A DNA stretch of 64,000 nucleotides from Sordaria brevicollis (lineage: Eukaryota > Ascomycota > Sordariomycetes > Sordariales > Sordariaceae): NCBI GenBank assembly GCA_033439795.1, contig JAUTDP010000011.1, positions 868,001 to 932,000 on the forward strand, in the 5' to 3' direction. The notes under the pieces are model-generated. The model made no database searches and was not told the DNA's origin. It was given only the letters and a program-made list of their open reading frames with translations. This document shows positions 35,501 to 49,511 of this stretch, one piece after another (positions within the stretch are counted from its first letter, which is position 1; each line of letters opens with the position of its first letter). Both the position numbers and the translations under genes were made by a program.

Positions 35501-38500
35501 GCCAGAGTTGCCCACGACAAGCCTCAGAGTTCTCGCTCTGGGAAAAAAATCACCACAAGACTCCACGCAAAATGGCTCGAAAAGAAACAGCGCCTTGGCC
35601 AAGAACTAGGCTTGTTGCCGGTTGCAGCTTCGCAGCCCCGGACGTGGCGGACTTTCCTGCAGTCCTGGGGTCGTAACCTGAAGAAAGTCAGGCTGCTATG
35701 ACGCCGTTGACACCCTGAAGGTGGTAGATCTGGACCTGAACCACAGCCAAAGTCCTCCGGGCGTGGTGTGCCTGCATCGTACAACAAGCGTCGCTCTTCA
35801 GAAACGGCCGTTCGATGTTCTGATAGGCACGCCGAGCGTAGTTGCCCCGGCCCCGGATCGTGCCGTCCAATCTGCGCGAGTTTTGCTCTGCACTATGCTC
35901 CGAGTTTCGCTTTCCCCAGCCACCACGCCCTCGTACCGTTCGTCAAAGGTCCGGAACGGTTACCCGGGTAAAAGTCTGGTTGACCAGAGGCTGCTACCAC
36001 TTGATGACTCAGCTTGGTTTCATAGGTGGACATGCTGTGAGCTGTCAGTTCAAAGCTGCTGCAGGTCAAAAGAAAGGTCAGCCGTAGCAAAGGTCGGGCC
36101 AAGGTGGGAGAAGACTGAACCTTCACCTATTACAGTGTGTCGGTCTCTACCACCAATCCAAAACATAAACAGCCTCGCTCGCTCCCAGCTTGTTTGTTAT
36201 GATGCTTCTGCGTGGTTGAAACATGACACCGGCGCGGTCCGAACGGAAGGCATATATTGACACATCTGTTAGTGTGAGTGTGTTGGTTTACAACGCGCCA
36301 GACAGAAAGCAACCTCAGGGTCGTTGGGCCACTCTGAACGGCCACACTGTGTCCACCCAGCTGCCCGGATTGTACCCGGAGGGTTGCTGCCGGTATCATG
36401 TGGCAGTTGCTCCGTTTCCAGCATTGAAGCCAAGGCATTCTTCGCACACCTGAGGTATGTTTGTTGCAATTAACCTTTACTGACGCGTCTAGCGTTGACT
36501 TCATCTTATATCACCACCCGGCCAGCCGGCCAGTCGCATTGGGTACTACGTAGACATGTTATTGAAGCTCTTCGAAACGCAGGGACACTGATGAATCAAT
36601 TCTGTTAAGCATTTTTACTACGCCCAGAAACCGAGGATCGTCGCTAATCTGATCTCCCCAGTGGCCTAAACACAGAGTGACGATGGTGCTAACACGGTTT
36701 CAGCATGGCAGCGATGCGGCGATCTGTGGAACAAGGGCCGCTGGACCACACATTCAGCAGTGCTAAGCCGCCAGAACACTAAAGAGGAATGGCCTCGATC
36801 TGCAACCACTTCACCGTCCCCACCTTGACCAGTAACTGCTCGGTCAACAGAGAAAAACGCACATCGAAACCAGCCAGTCTGCCGCTCCAAAGCGGTGCTG
36901 CCCAACAACCGACGAGACGAGAGGGATGCAATGCGACGCACTTGCTCGTAAGGTGAGAGACAACAAACCAGTCTCCGTCAAGATGGCAAAAACAAAGTCC
37001 ACAGAAGCCGACGCCGCTTGCCTCAAGCCAGCGACGCGAAGCTATCGCGACTCTAGCTGCCACACAACTCGCATGACTTTACAGTAGCGTCCAGCCAGCA
37101 ACGCGGTAGTTGCAGGGTCCAGGGTCTTCAAGCCTTTTCCCGCATGATAGGCAACGGGAACCGGAGACGGTACCCCGTAAGACCTTGTTGCAGAAACGAC
37201 GACACGGCATGAGTAGGAAGCGCGGTTCGCGCGTTTGTTTTCAACGCATTCTTGATCAAAGTTGCCAGCTGAAAGTCGGCTTGTTGAATGAAGTTTCCAC
37301 CACTCGTTGTTTTTTCAAGTCGTCCAAGGTTTGACGGATGAACGGATCCTTAGTAAACTCGGATGCCGTACGACGGCGGAACACGTCTGACGAGGAACGC
37401 CTGGTCGGGTAGCTGACTATATCACAGCTTTCGTTCTCATCTTGTACTTCACCCTCGCGACGAGCTCTTCGGTACGTATGCATAGGAGTTTGTTCCGACG
37501 ACCTACGACTGTCTACCCCAGTTTTCCGAGACATCAACCCAAGCACGAATGTGACATGGAGGAAAATTGCTACGGATCTTCACCTCTCCATATAATATAC
37601 CCCGTCCGACATGGTTGCGGGAACTGACAGCCACACGACAATCCGTGCGAGCGGGGTTCCCTCTCGGAGTAATACAGCTAAGTACGTATGGGATTTATGC
37701 TGAATACGAATCATTGCCAGTCCCGTCTGGCATTTGACCTGAAGTTCCCGGTGTCTCGGAAGGGGTTGGATGCCAATGGTAGACTTGTTGCTGCTCAGCC
37801 CTGGGTAAGCATCTTGGAGTATTTCTGCCATTCTCGTGATTTGTTAGTCATGTACTAATGAAAATGCACAGATTCACATCCTGTCTTGCGTGCGCGGCAG
37901 GAAATGACGGACATGCAGTAAGCCTCATGTTTGAGCAGGCAGCGGCATTTCACTTACCTCCTGCGTTGGCTTCTGTACTGCAATTCCCTTGTGGTACTGA
38001 CCAAAGCATCTCCATGAGCCATATTAAGATGTTGGGGTGGCCCTGCTGGCAGACAGCTTGCTGCAGTAGATTTTTTCCAGAACTCCATTTCCTGTGGTAA
38101 TTCGGCTGCCTTACCAGCACGTGGAATCCAGTAATCGCCCTCATGCTACATACACTAGCATGGCTACGCAGATATTTCTGGAAGTTGGATAGGTGTGTGG
38201 AAAAGGCCCGAGTACCATATCCCGCGACCGCGCCGCCCGAGTCCCCCACAGCCCCCCGAATGGGACTGTCCGCCCGCAAGCCTGACATGCGTAGCGGGTA
38301 ACACGGGGATGATCAAAGTCACTTTGGCTGACCAAGACGACGCTGCGCCAAACAAGTAACGGAGCTACGGAGCATCCAACACAATGCCACGGTATATCCT
38401 TCGGCTACGACTTGAGACATTGGAGCGAACACAAGCAAGGCTACCAGCACTTGTCAAGTTCAGCAAAGGTGCGGGGAAAACAATTGTGTTGCCAGTCCAC

Positions 38501-41500
38501 CGTATCCTAAGCAATCCATTTCCTTTGTTTTGAGTAAAATGGCCATCATACCTCGAAATAGGTGCTGTTGTGCGATGCAATACACTTTCGGGGGTTGCAA
38601 GGTCCCGGGTGTTGTGTGTCGTGGGGGCCTCCGTTGCCCCCATGCTCTTGCCCGAGGTTTCCTTAAATGTGTCGAACAAATGGAACTGACATCATGCAGA
38701 GCCACGCTTCAACAACGATACCAAAGACGTAGTTGGGGCAGAATTACTTGAAGGGAGCCATCTTGGCTTGAGATTCCCATTCAATCAACATGGGCTTTAT
38801 CATGATGCCTTACTGCCCATGACCATTCACGGCTTCGGCGGAACAGCTTCGCCAAACCATGTCTATGGATAAGGATTGGAGGGTGCCGAAACACAAAAAG
38901 TACCCCGAAGATTTCCACTTACGTACATACTTTGTCGCCATGTTGCTGCAGATACCGACGAAACGGCACAGAAACTCAGAGACCCTCCAACCACTACCCC
39001 TCTCATGATCTCAACGCCTATTCGCCAGCTTGCGGTGGGCTGTTTCTGCCAGAAATACCCCCGCGACAAGAAACCTAACCCAAGATGACGCTTTCGCATA
39101 TTCTCAAAATTGCAAATCGCACGTTCGGGGTTCACATATGCTTTTGGTGTCACTCAGAAGAGCCATATTTTCCGGCGGCTAAATGAGCTTTCGGTTAGGA
39201 GCAACCCGATGGAAGGCGGAAACCCAGGCAGACAACCGCGGCTGCAAGACGATGCACACAAGGAAGGCAACACGTACACCACGGATTAACCTTGAGAGGT
39301 ACATTCAGAAGGCTGAAGCTACAATTAGGGGAACAGATCCGGTCCAGCGACCCTCGGTATGTGTTGCAGATGCTGAGCCTCATCATGCCCGACTATTGCG
39401 ATGCTGCACTTACGGGTCCGGTTCAACCGGGGAGTTTGTCTGAGGCTAGGTAGAACCGGACAATACGGAGCGCCGCCATTGTGACAGCCTAGGTGAGTGG
39501 TGTTTTGGCCCCCCGTGCTGAGACTGATGAGTGGGACGGAAAGGCTGAGAAGTTGTGAGACATTGCAAACATGAGGAGGACAGAACGGTGACCAGTGATG
39601 TACTGAGTACTTGTTCCTCTCCCCTCTGAGACGGCCATCCGTAAACGTCTCGGATTCCTCCGTCCCGCGTCTTGTACCTGGCCTGGCTGAGCTCGGCCGC
39701 GGTCGGAGGCCAACCAAGGTACCGACATACAAGCTCGATGCCAGAAAAGGTGCCAACCCTCCGTCATAGTTCAACCTGGGAACGCGGTCTTGGTACCTTG
39801 CAGCAGTTAACAAAAAGGGAACAGGCCGTGCTACGTAACGGTAAGGTCGTATGCACACAAGCACGCCGCCGGGGCACCGAGTGAGCGGGACGGAAATGCC
39901 TTTTCTACACCTTACAAGGGTCGTAAATGTGTTCCTGCATTAGCGTTCCTCAACGCTCCCCGTCGTCAACATGGGTAAAGTTTGGTCCCCGACAAAGCAC
40001 AATGACGAGCGGACCGTCGGCCGCTCGCACACCACACTCTCCCATTACACTCAACCAATGTCGGGCCCGGCACGCTTCCTGAGCCCCGTGAGCCCAGCTG
40101 ACTGGAAGCCTCTTTGGACCAAGTTTTTGCTTGCTTTCCTACCTGAAACACGCTCCAACAAGAGAGGCAAATATGACGGCGAGTGCTTGATTGATTGCAA
40201 CAGCCGGAAAACAAGTTGTGTTGCTTGCTTCATCCTCGAATAACTTGGCCGTCGCTGTTTTGTTTTGTTATCAATCAACTCATCATACCGGAACTGAATC
40301 AGACGTGGATGAGTCACAACACCATTATTATCCAGAACCCAATGCGACGGGCTTAAGGCCGCGAGGGCTTGGGCCAGTCAAAGGCCAAGGTGGTTTCTTC
40401 GCTTTCCGTTTGGAGTATCTTAACTTTCTGCTTGTCTTTTCCTCACACAAAAACACAAAACGGAGGGCATTTCGTCAGCCCAAAATCCTTCACACCCAAC
40501 ACCAAACGACCGACCCATTCAAAAGAAAGGAGTGACAAGCGGACCAGCAAACATCGATGCCCATCATTTCCGTCGATCGATCGCGCCAACCAAGTGACAT
40601 TGGACACAGACAGAACAGAGCACACTGTGATGAATCTTCCCGTTGGTGCTGCTAGGGCTAGTAGGGCCAAATAGCGCATCGATGATCGTCACTCGGCTGA
40701 CGCGCCCCGGGGCCCAGGGCGGTTAGTTGCCAATGGGAAGTCCATCCGTTCCATCACCCCTGGCGCAGCCAGGCATATCAGGCACAGCCAGTGACCGCGG
40801 AAGAAGAAGTCATCTCAAAGAAAGAAAAGAAGAAAAGAATGGCCTGGAAGGGCAGCGAGCGGCCTGAAAATTTGGGCTGGGCTGTTCCCCGGATTTTCTT
40901 TTTCTGGGGAATGCATTGGGCTTGGATCATGTGACTGCCTGACTGACTGATTGCTGTTGGCCTCAATACAGACCTACTTTTTCCTTTTGATGGTGATGGT
41001 GATCGTGATGTTGGTGTTGGTGTTATTGGTCTTTGGTGGAGCACTACTGCCCGCTGAACAAAAACGTTAAAAGTCAACCCGAACGGGAAGACTGTGAGGA
41101 AATAAACTGATACCACCTTACTATTTGGGGTTCAGGACCGACCAGGTGAGTCTCTGAGGGTAGGTTCGTTATCAACACAGCCTCAAGTTCGTCAACCGTT
41201 AGACCGTTCGGAAGATCCAAGTCCATTTGCCCGCCGTTAACTGTCAACTGACAATCTCGTGTCTTACCGTGTGCCAATCACGGGACAGGCTCGGTACAGC
41301 GCCCAAGTTTGACAACCGTTATGGAAACTCAGGTACACTTGCCTGCCAGAGTCCCATTAACTTCAACGTCGTTTCCACAAGGTAAGGTCTGCCCTGCCTC
41401 ACACCTACGGATCGCACATAGGATCGGATGAATGTGAGACGACATGATCTCCGAATCTCAGGTATTGCCATAATTCTGGGGAAGAGAGACAAATCCAATA

Positions 41501-44500
41501 ATCTAAAAAGAGCAGCCCGGAGCGGACGTAACGACGAAAAAACCAGACAACTGGATCAACCCGGAATTACTCCGCGCACAAGCTTGCCATACACTGTTCT
41601 GGGCTGGTTGAGCAACACCAGACCGCATTCATGGTTTTGTATTCCCTCTGTCAGTCACTCGTTTAGTTACTACGTGCACGACATCGGCGGGTTTTACCTC
41701 TCGTCATCCCCTCCATTGCGTATTTCAACCAGTCATTTTATCACCGAGGTTTGTGATCTTCTTGACTTTGTCCAACTACAAACGGAACTGCTTTTGGTAA
41801 AGATTTGACGTTGACTGATAGTCTTCTTGACATGACTTAGGTATACGGACATAACAAATAAAGTATTCCAAAACACGACAATGCTGAAAATGGGTTGGTG
41901 GCTCGCCGAGACGCCGAGCACCTGGCGCTGCCCTCCTCTGAGCTGCGCGTCCTTGCTTGCTGTCTCAGACTTTGTGCAAGACCTCACCACTGACCGGACT
42001 GAGACAAGCATAGCCGAACCGCACCCAGCTGTCTGTCTGTCTTCATAAATAAACTGACAGTCTGACAGGTGGCCAGAACGCCGCCGCATCGTCCAAGTTG
42101 CTTTAAGTCATCCCCTTGCTACCTGTGGCAGCTGGAGGTACGAACGACAGCAAGAGGTAAAACAGCCTGCAAGACCCCCACGAACTGTTCGATATCAGGC
42201 GTAAGTCATCGGGCATACACTCAGCCTGCAGTTACCAGCCGCCCGGTCTCGTCTGTCATGGCACTTATTTGTCTTTGTCAGTCTTTGTACACCCGCACTT
42301 TGACTTGACGGGAAGCTTTAGTTAACTGTCATGATTATGACAGGTGGGCGTTGGACTTGGATGCACATTTGGCGCTGAGTCAAAAGCCCATTCGAGCAGC
42401 CTGCCCTACGTAAACAAATTGCTATGGGCTCATGGCACTAGGGCCTCTCAAGCCCACCACGCGACTTTTATCTATCTCTTCATTTAGGGAAGATTGAGGC
42501 GCCCGTGAAACCGATGCGATCGGCCGGCAGTTGAGTCCATATTGACTGACTGACAGCTAACAGGTCAACGGTCCGTGGGCCGTGTCAAGCCACGTTCCAA
42601 AGCTTTGACACTAGAAATTATGGGTTCACGGTCGTGATGGCGGCCAGCCAACGCATGGGAACTCTCACTGCCTGCCCTGAAAAGGACAGGGCAAGAAGGG
42701 CTAGACCATTGCCACCACTTGTGGCAGCGTGGCGCACATTTGACACCTTTGACAACGGCCGATAATGCAGTCCTGATGGATGAGTACAGAGGTGTTGGAC
42801 GAGACATTGGGTGTCGTGGGAACGGACATCACGCATTCATCACCAAACTTCGGTTGGACAAACGGGTAACAGTGCGTGGTGGCGTTATGACCGTTATTAT
42901 TCTCTTTCAAGGAAGATGAAGCATGGCAAGTCTACTGTGGCTATCGTGGCTTGCCTGGAGCTAGGAAGGAAGGAAAGGTCGCTTGCGGTTGTCAGTTTGT
43001 CACTTTCTCAAGCAACATGAACCGAGCAACCGCGCGCGGCGTCTCCGACGACGTGCAAAACTGAGCGAGCGGGTAAAGCCACATGGTTGCCCTGAGCTAA
43101 GAACAGCAACAACCACGAGGATGGAGGCTCAAAGAAGGCTTGCAAGGAACCAAACAGGGGCCGCAAAAAGGTAAGGAAAGCCCCGTGGAGCTTGTGGGGA
43201 GGTTGTGAAGGGAAGTGGTTGAAACGTCACCTATCACCTCTTTACTTCCCATATGGGCGTTGATAGTGATTGTGTGTATGGGTGTTTGCTTAGATAACGG
43301 CCCCCAAGTGATGGAAGTGCACTCACCAAACTTTTTTAGATGCGCGGACTCAACAAATCAGCGAAAATGAAGGGATCGAAACATTGGGGGCGATCAATCA
43401 GGGCTTGGAAGAGGAAAGAGGAAAAAGCAAGCACGTGGCAAGGCGTGGCGTGCAGAGAAGGTGTGATGGAAGGTTGTGTGAGGGAAGCAATCAACGACGT
43501 TCTCGTTCTAATTCTGGCATGTCGATGTTAATCTTATCGATGCTTGCGATCAAGGTATATTCAACCATCGAGAGGAAGGAAATTGGAGAAGTTCACGAAG
43601 AAGCCTACGGCTAACTTTACCATAGTATCTAAATAGGCCTCCTACTCGAGTTTCGTCGGACTATAACACGACGACATGCACAACCAACAGCGACGATCAT
43701 GGCCATATCAGCAATTGAACTAGGTAATAGAGCAACAACAACGGACGCAAAACTTGAGTTGGAAGGTATCATCTACCTACCCATTCGAAACAAACCAAAC
43801 CGCTAACCTAACGGTTTTCCAACAGGGGCGGGCATGGAGGCAGGTAACAATCACGATCCATCAAACACGGTGCAAACGGTTTTATCTTTGGTTGAAGCCA
43901 TTTCCGAATGGGATATGTGAGGGATGGACACCACCAAACTGTTGATTGAACGTCTATTCCACGCTTTGTGGGGGCCGCACTCATTTCTGTTGGTGCTTGC
44001 CCACCGTTTCCAACCTCAACGGCTTGAAAGTTCTTTCACACTTTGCGGTCGCATCAGATTCCGACTTGACGTACCTACCTACTTGACCCAAGTCTTCTGA
44101 CTTATCAACTGTCGATGGCCGCCGTTTTGCGACAGCTCAACATGGTATGATGGATGCAATCCGGTACAGGAGATGGTGTGGCGTCGGTGCAAGTGGATTA
44201 CATATCGACAGCCCTGACCCTCCCCCTGATCATTCTCACCCGGGGTGGCATGCCGCATGAACGGCTGTACCTGCATTTTGGCTCCACGGGCCCCACTTCC
44301 TTCTCCCGCACCGTTCTTTCTTTCTAGAAGCTTTTCCGGTTTTCATCCCTTTGGATCCGGTTCATCAAACCGATCGTTCGGACTTTCGGTGGGTGTTCGG
44401 CCTGATCGATTCTATCCCATTGAAAAGGACCCTTGTTTTACACGCAACAAGTGGTGGTCAAATCTGCGTCCTGAGACCGGACTTGGCTGTTTTGCACCGG

Positions 44501-44883
44501 GGCGGGGGTTGATCGGGGGTCACCGAGCGGGCTTGCCTTGAGACATTCAGCGAGACGACAGGGCTTCGGGGAAGTGCCCCGTTTGGTCAAGCTTAAACAC
44601 CGGCTCGGAATTGGGCCTGGAAGTAACGGCGTCGGCATGACATGGGGATGAAGCCCGAGGAAGGATACCGGACGGTTCACGGAGGAAGGGTTGCGTGAGC
44701 TTGGTAACTGGTGAGGCCGGGTGAGGTGATACCGGACCCGCTTGCCCACTTGCTTACCACCTCGGGACCGGGGCCGGGACTTCAATTCTCCTACGGGGTT
44801 TCCCTCGTACAGAACTCCCCCACCAATGACCGCCATGGTGACAGTCGTTGTCACTCATCGCGATGCAAATCACGAGTTTGTCA

Positions 44884-44904
44884 ACACGTGAACATTTCAC
44901 GTGT
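44884..44904. promoter_or_regulatory. Inverted repeat with two CACGTG cores
   Basis: ACACGTGAA, a 3-base spacer CAT, then TTCACGTGT: two perfect 9-bp arms. Each arm contains CACGTG, the site bound by fungal bHLH regulators of the Pho4/Cbf1/SREBP class. No gene start lies nearby, so a regulatory role is only inferred. Confidence 0.35.
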
Positions 44905-46991
44905 GATTCATGGGATGGGAATGGAAAGATAGACAAGGCAAAGCGAGCCAAAGGGAAGAGATACCGACGCCGACGGACAAAAGAGGGCAGCTGATGCTCA
45001 TATCATGATGGTGTTCAGACCCGCTTCGCTTGGACGAAAAAGAGACTGATTGACTGACGGTGGTTTGGTTAGCGCACGGCATATCCCGCTCGTCTTCGCT
45101 TCGGTCGGCAGCGTTTGGTCGGTTGCCTTTCCTAACAATTCTCGTCTCTTTGGCGGGAGCGTTCCGACAATGGATTTCTTCACTTTCTCGACATTCAACA
45201 GCAATCCAAAGGGAACAATTGAACCCCAAACCACCACAAAATCCCAAACACCCAGCGGGGTGACATTCAAGCAATCAACACTGCCGCAAACTAATCCCTA
45301 CGAAACCACACTAGTCCGTCACAGGAACGAGCCCAGTGCGGGTATAATGGAAGTCAAGGTGACAATTCCGAAACGCTTTTCTTTGCTCGGCCTGCAAAAA
45401 GAAAACGGTGGTGGGCAAGGGGCAATTTAACCAGCATCCCAAAAGAGGAAAGAGGCTAGAATCACGAAGAAGCAAAAGAGAAAGAGAAGGAGCAATCGAA
45501 GCTGAAGAAAACCGCGCGCGCCGGCCGGCCGTTCCATCAATCAATCCATGTTCATTTCCCGGGGAAGGTTGCGCTGCATACGACGGCGATGCCATGCCAT
45601 GCCATGCCGGCAAACAGAAAGCGATTTGAAACTTGAAAGATGACTGGTCAGAGTGACAGGCGAACAGGACAAACTTGGCAACGAACACCGTGGGCACAGA
45701 CTGTTCTTTCGGTTCCAAAGAACACTTCTGGAAGCCCACCCACGTACATACGGCCCGGGGAAACTAGGTATTCACGAAAGGAAGCCTACCAGCCATTCAG
45801 TTTTCAATGTCGGGGCAGGTCATGTCGTCGGGTCGGTCGTGACCTGACGCTGGGACCTGCGTCCGTCCTCGTGGCCTGTGGAGTTGCACTTGCACGCTAG
45901 CAACGCCTGAATAGCGACGCTACTGCAGGTACAGCCGATGGCGGGGGGGCATTCAGGGCATCGCTAAATTCCCACACACCAAATTCCCACCCGGATGGGC
46001 CGAAGTTCGAACGACCTCATCCGAGCGACGAACACCGGACTGTCTGGGAATCCAACGGTTCGTGATCAAGGTCATATGGGCGAGATCTGTCATGGAAGGA
46101 ATGAACTAAACGAACAAGGAACATCCACAAAAGCAGCCAACCGGGGAACGGATTCCGACAGTTCAGTTTGTTGGTAACGGTTATCACCTTTCTTTGGAAA
46201 GTGATAAATCTGAAGAAAAGCAAGATGGGACTCATCTATCATTTAGAAGGGAACGGTATCAATTCCGCGGGTTGAGACATTGGGATGTTAACAGTGTGAC
46301 TCGTCATTTCGAATCACGGAAGCGAAAGAGAAAGAGTTGGTTCGTTTCATTTCCCCAGGAAGGTCAAAACGCTTCACAGAAGAGAAGAGAAAAATGGGAC
46401 CGTTTAATGAACCCAAACATTCATTACCTGGAGGTTACCAAACCAAACCAAAACCCATTTGCCCAATCTCCTGGATACGACGCTGGACAAATGACACACA
46501 CACACCACACCACGGGTACCACCAGCGAGTTTGATACGGACTCACGGACCTTCTCCAGTAGAGTGTACGGATCCGCGGACTCTATTACTGTAGCAATAGG
46601 GCGACACCTGGCAGGGCGAACGAACATGTTTGAAAAACGGTTCTGAATCCAAGTTTGGAAACACCGCGCCAATCAGGGGTTATGGTACAAATGTACAAGT
46701 AGAGGACCGATCCCTCGGCGTCACTGTGGAGCTCTCCACCCACCATCAAACATGTTGCAGCTCTTTCATCCCCCTGGTTCAAGAATTGTTCTCGAAGCTC
46801 TCTAGAGAAAGGAATTTGGATGTGTTTGTGCCCCGGTCACCGGTCACTTGGGTATGAAACGCATCGATGGTTGGTGACCCACGACGACGATACCTACTTG
46901 GTTGCTGGGTTTTCATCCTCCGTTTTTTTGCCTGGGTATGGTGATGTAGCGTCGACATTGGTGCCGTGTCAAGTTGTCAACTGCCCGGTTC

Positions 46992-47318
46992 ACCGTTCCC
47001 GGACTCAAGCGCCTGTGCAGTCTTGGCAGAGGTGTGTGTGCGTGCATATACAATACTTCTTGATTAAGAACGAAGTTATCCGGACTTTATTCGCTTACAT
47101 CTCCTCGATTTGATGGGATATTCAAAAACTAATAATAGATTCGGAATTACCGATTTCAAGCCTATTATAATACTTATTCATGTCAAATTCGCATGAAGTT
47201 TGTTGATTCGCATCTTTCGTTTCGAAGGTCGAAATGCCAAAAAGTTGTCGAAAAAGTTGTGTGTGCGCGCGCACACATCCGCCAAGATACTGCACAGGCG
47301 TTTGAGTCCGGGAACGGT
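46992..47318. mobile_element. 327-bp inverted-repeat element (MITE-like)
   Basis: The left end begins ACCGTTCCCGGACTCAAGCG, continuing CCTGTGCAGT and on to a GTGTGTG run. The right end, read in reverse complement, begins ACCGTTCCCGGACTCAAACG, with the same CCTGTGCAGT continuation, giving about 50-55 bp of paired ends with a few mismatches and a two-base indel. The core (47120-47200) is A+T rich. No coding capacity and no clear target-site duplication are visible, so the superfamily is undetermined. The same ends appear as two similar short peptides when both strands are translated, an independent sign of the symmetry. Confidence 0.78.
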
Positions 47319-49511
47319 AGAGCCATACCGGTATGTAGAGCAGTAGCGTTGTATTCTCCATCTCCCAGTCCCATACTTTATTGCCACAGTACTATGCAAC
47401 TTCCACATGGCCTTTCTTTCGCTCTCGAAAACGGACCCGCGGGATGGGAGATGATGATTAAGCCTTACGACACCCACCAGCTTCTCATATACGAACCCAG
47501 ACTCGGCTCGCTGGCTCCCTCCCTTTGCTTGGGAAGTTGGATTAAGGATTTCTGTGCCGTCCGTTGTGCCAAGCTTCCCAACCTGCCGCGTGTTGTTCGT
47601 TAACTTCGTTCCGTGGTCCCCGGGCCGTGTGGTGTGGTCGACGGTTCGGCATGGTTCATGCGCCTTCCGTTGTACCGGCTTCAACAAGAACGGTTCGACT
47701 TCCGCAGAAGGAAAATGGAATGAAGAGCTCCATGCCCTGCTTCCAGACGTCCAAACCAGGGCAGCAGTTCCAAGCCCCCGTCCACTTCAATAGATCTACC
47801 ATGCCATGCCAGGTACCCGTCCGTCCGTGCATGCGAACGGCACAACCAAGTGCAATGCAGTTACAGTTGCAGTTGCAGTTGTAGTTCCAGTGCAGGATGC
47901 GATCCATTATGCAACCCTACCGGTTCTGCATGACCAACCGCCAACCGGACCAGAGTGGGCGGATGTGCGGACCTGCATATGTCAATGCTGCATGACTACC
48001 TTTCACCGATGTGGAAAAGAGCGCAAAAAGTAGGAATGTGGAATGTCGATGAAATACAGTTGGAATGTGAAAAAAAAACAGATAAACGGGACGGGAAAGG
48101 CGGAAAGGTAGTTACTGATGACTGGAATGTGGGACAAGACGGGAAGCTAAAACTGACCACCACCGTGTGTGTGTGGTGTTGAGTGAGACGGTACCATATA
48201 CCACCACCATAGGTAGCTATAGACAGGCCATAAATGGAGCTTTTTGCACCATCGGTAAATGGTCAATGACGATCTTTTGCTGTTGTCAGGGCGATCATCT
48301 CGATCGTCCTTGATCAGCTGGCATTAATGGGGGGATGATATTCAGGGCACCTTCAGATACCCAGCAGGCTTGCCAAGGTGGTGATCGTCTGTTCCTCCTT
48401 TGGAAGGGCAAACCTGGATGACTTGGCTCCCACGCAGTTCCCTTCCCATTTTCAAGTTGTGTCTCCTTTCCCGGTGACCAGTACTGTAACATGGGTCATT
48501 TGCCAACCTGTGGGTTATGTTAACCGGTACTGAACTATATGTTTGTGATGATTGAAGTGAACAACAGACGTGTGTGGGAAATCCGGGGTAGATCTGGATA
48601 AACAGAGCCTGGGCGGTTACTCAGTGTCCTTAAGTGCTGCCTCTGGTCATCTTGGGGGAGTGGGAATTCGCTAACAGCTGGCTTCTTTGAACAATCACCT
48701 GGTAATGTACGTGAGACGTTTCTTCGATAGACTATAGTAGAGATTTGGCTCCGAAATGCTTCGTGGAGTAACCAAGATGACCATGAAATAGACTTCGAGG
48801 AAAACAAACATCAACTGTTTGGATCTTCAAGTTCTGTGATGGTGCAATGGACAAGTGTGGCGGAATCCATAATCGGCGAGGGAAGCTACGGTTGTGAGGA
48901 TGCTCGTGATGGAAAAAGGAGGTTGTGTTGAGAGGATAGATGGCATGGATGGGCAGGAGCCGACCTCGTTAACTCGGAAAAGCTATCAGTATCGGTGTTG
49001 ATGAAGAATCCAATGGTTTCGTTCCAGTTGGTGAACTGCGGCCGAGATACGACCGTACGAGTGTCTACTGATGTACCGGTGAGGAAAGAACACACATCTG
49101 CTGGATGCGATCGTGAATTCCGATTGTGTGTGGTATGGAACGGTCGCCTTCCAATCCATGATACCTGTCAAGGGAAAGAATCCGCATGCTCCCATGCTGT
49201 TTCCATTCTGTCACTGATATCGTAACACACGCCTTCCTTCAGGTGGCTCGCAGCTTCATGTATCGTTCCTGCTTCTGGTGAACGGACAGATTTAGGACCT
49301 TGGATATTCTACTCTTCTCCATCCAGCAACTCGCAAACCTCCTCTCTTCCACGGTCCATCCATCCATCTTCTGCAACCCATCATCATTATCATTTTTTTC
49401 TTCGAACCACTACTCATCTTCGCGCCCTATAAAGCCCAACAGCATTATTTTGAATATCAGCGCAGTCATATACAATATCATTTTCTTTTCCAGCGCCTAT
49501 GTCGATGGAAA
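47319..49511. other. Intergenic region upstream of the Glu-rich protein gene
   Basis: No gene recognised. A CAGTTG hexamer run lies near 47866-47890. The last 250 bases before 49512 are T/C rich with CATC and TTC units, as expected for the promoter and leader of the downstream gene. Confidence 0.4.

Larger units (their letters stand above)
32359..46991. other. 14.6-kb gene desert, second part
   Basis: Again no recognisable gene. The longest ATG frame (34529-35350, minus, 273 codons) sits in GC-rich DNA where stops are rare and is Arg/Trp/Gly/Pro rich, with overlapping frames on the other strand, so I reject it. A 179-codon plus frame without early ATG (46110-46646) has a more protein-like composition and is reported separately. 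Short repeats occur at 32557-32575 (CCTT) and 45590-45608 (GCCAT). No tRNA or rRNA was recognised. Confidence 0.4.
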
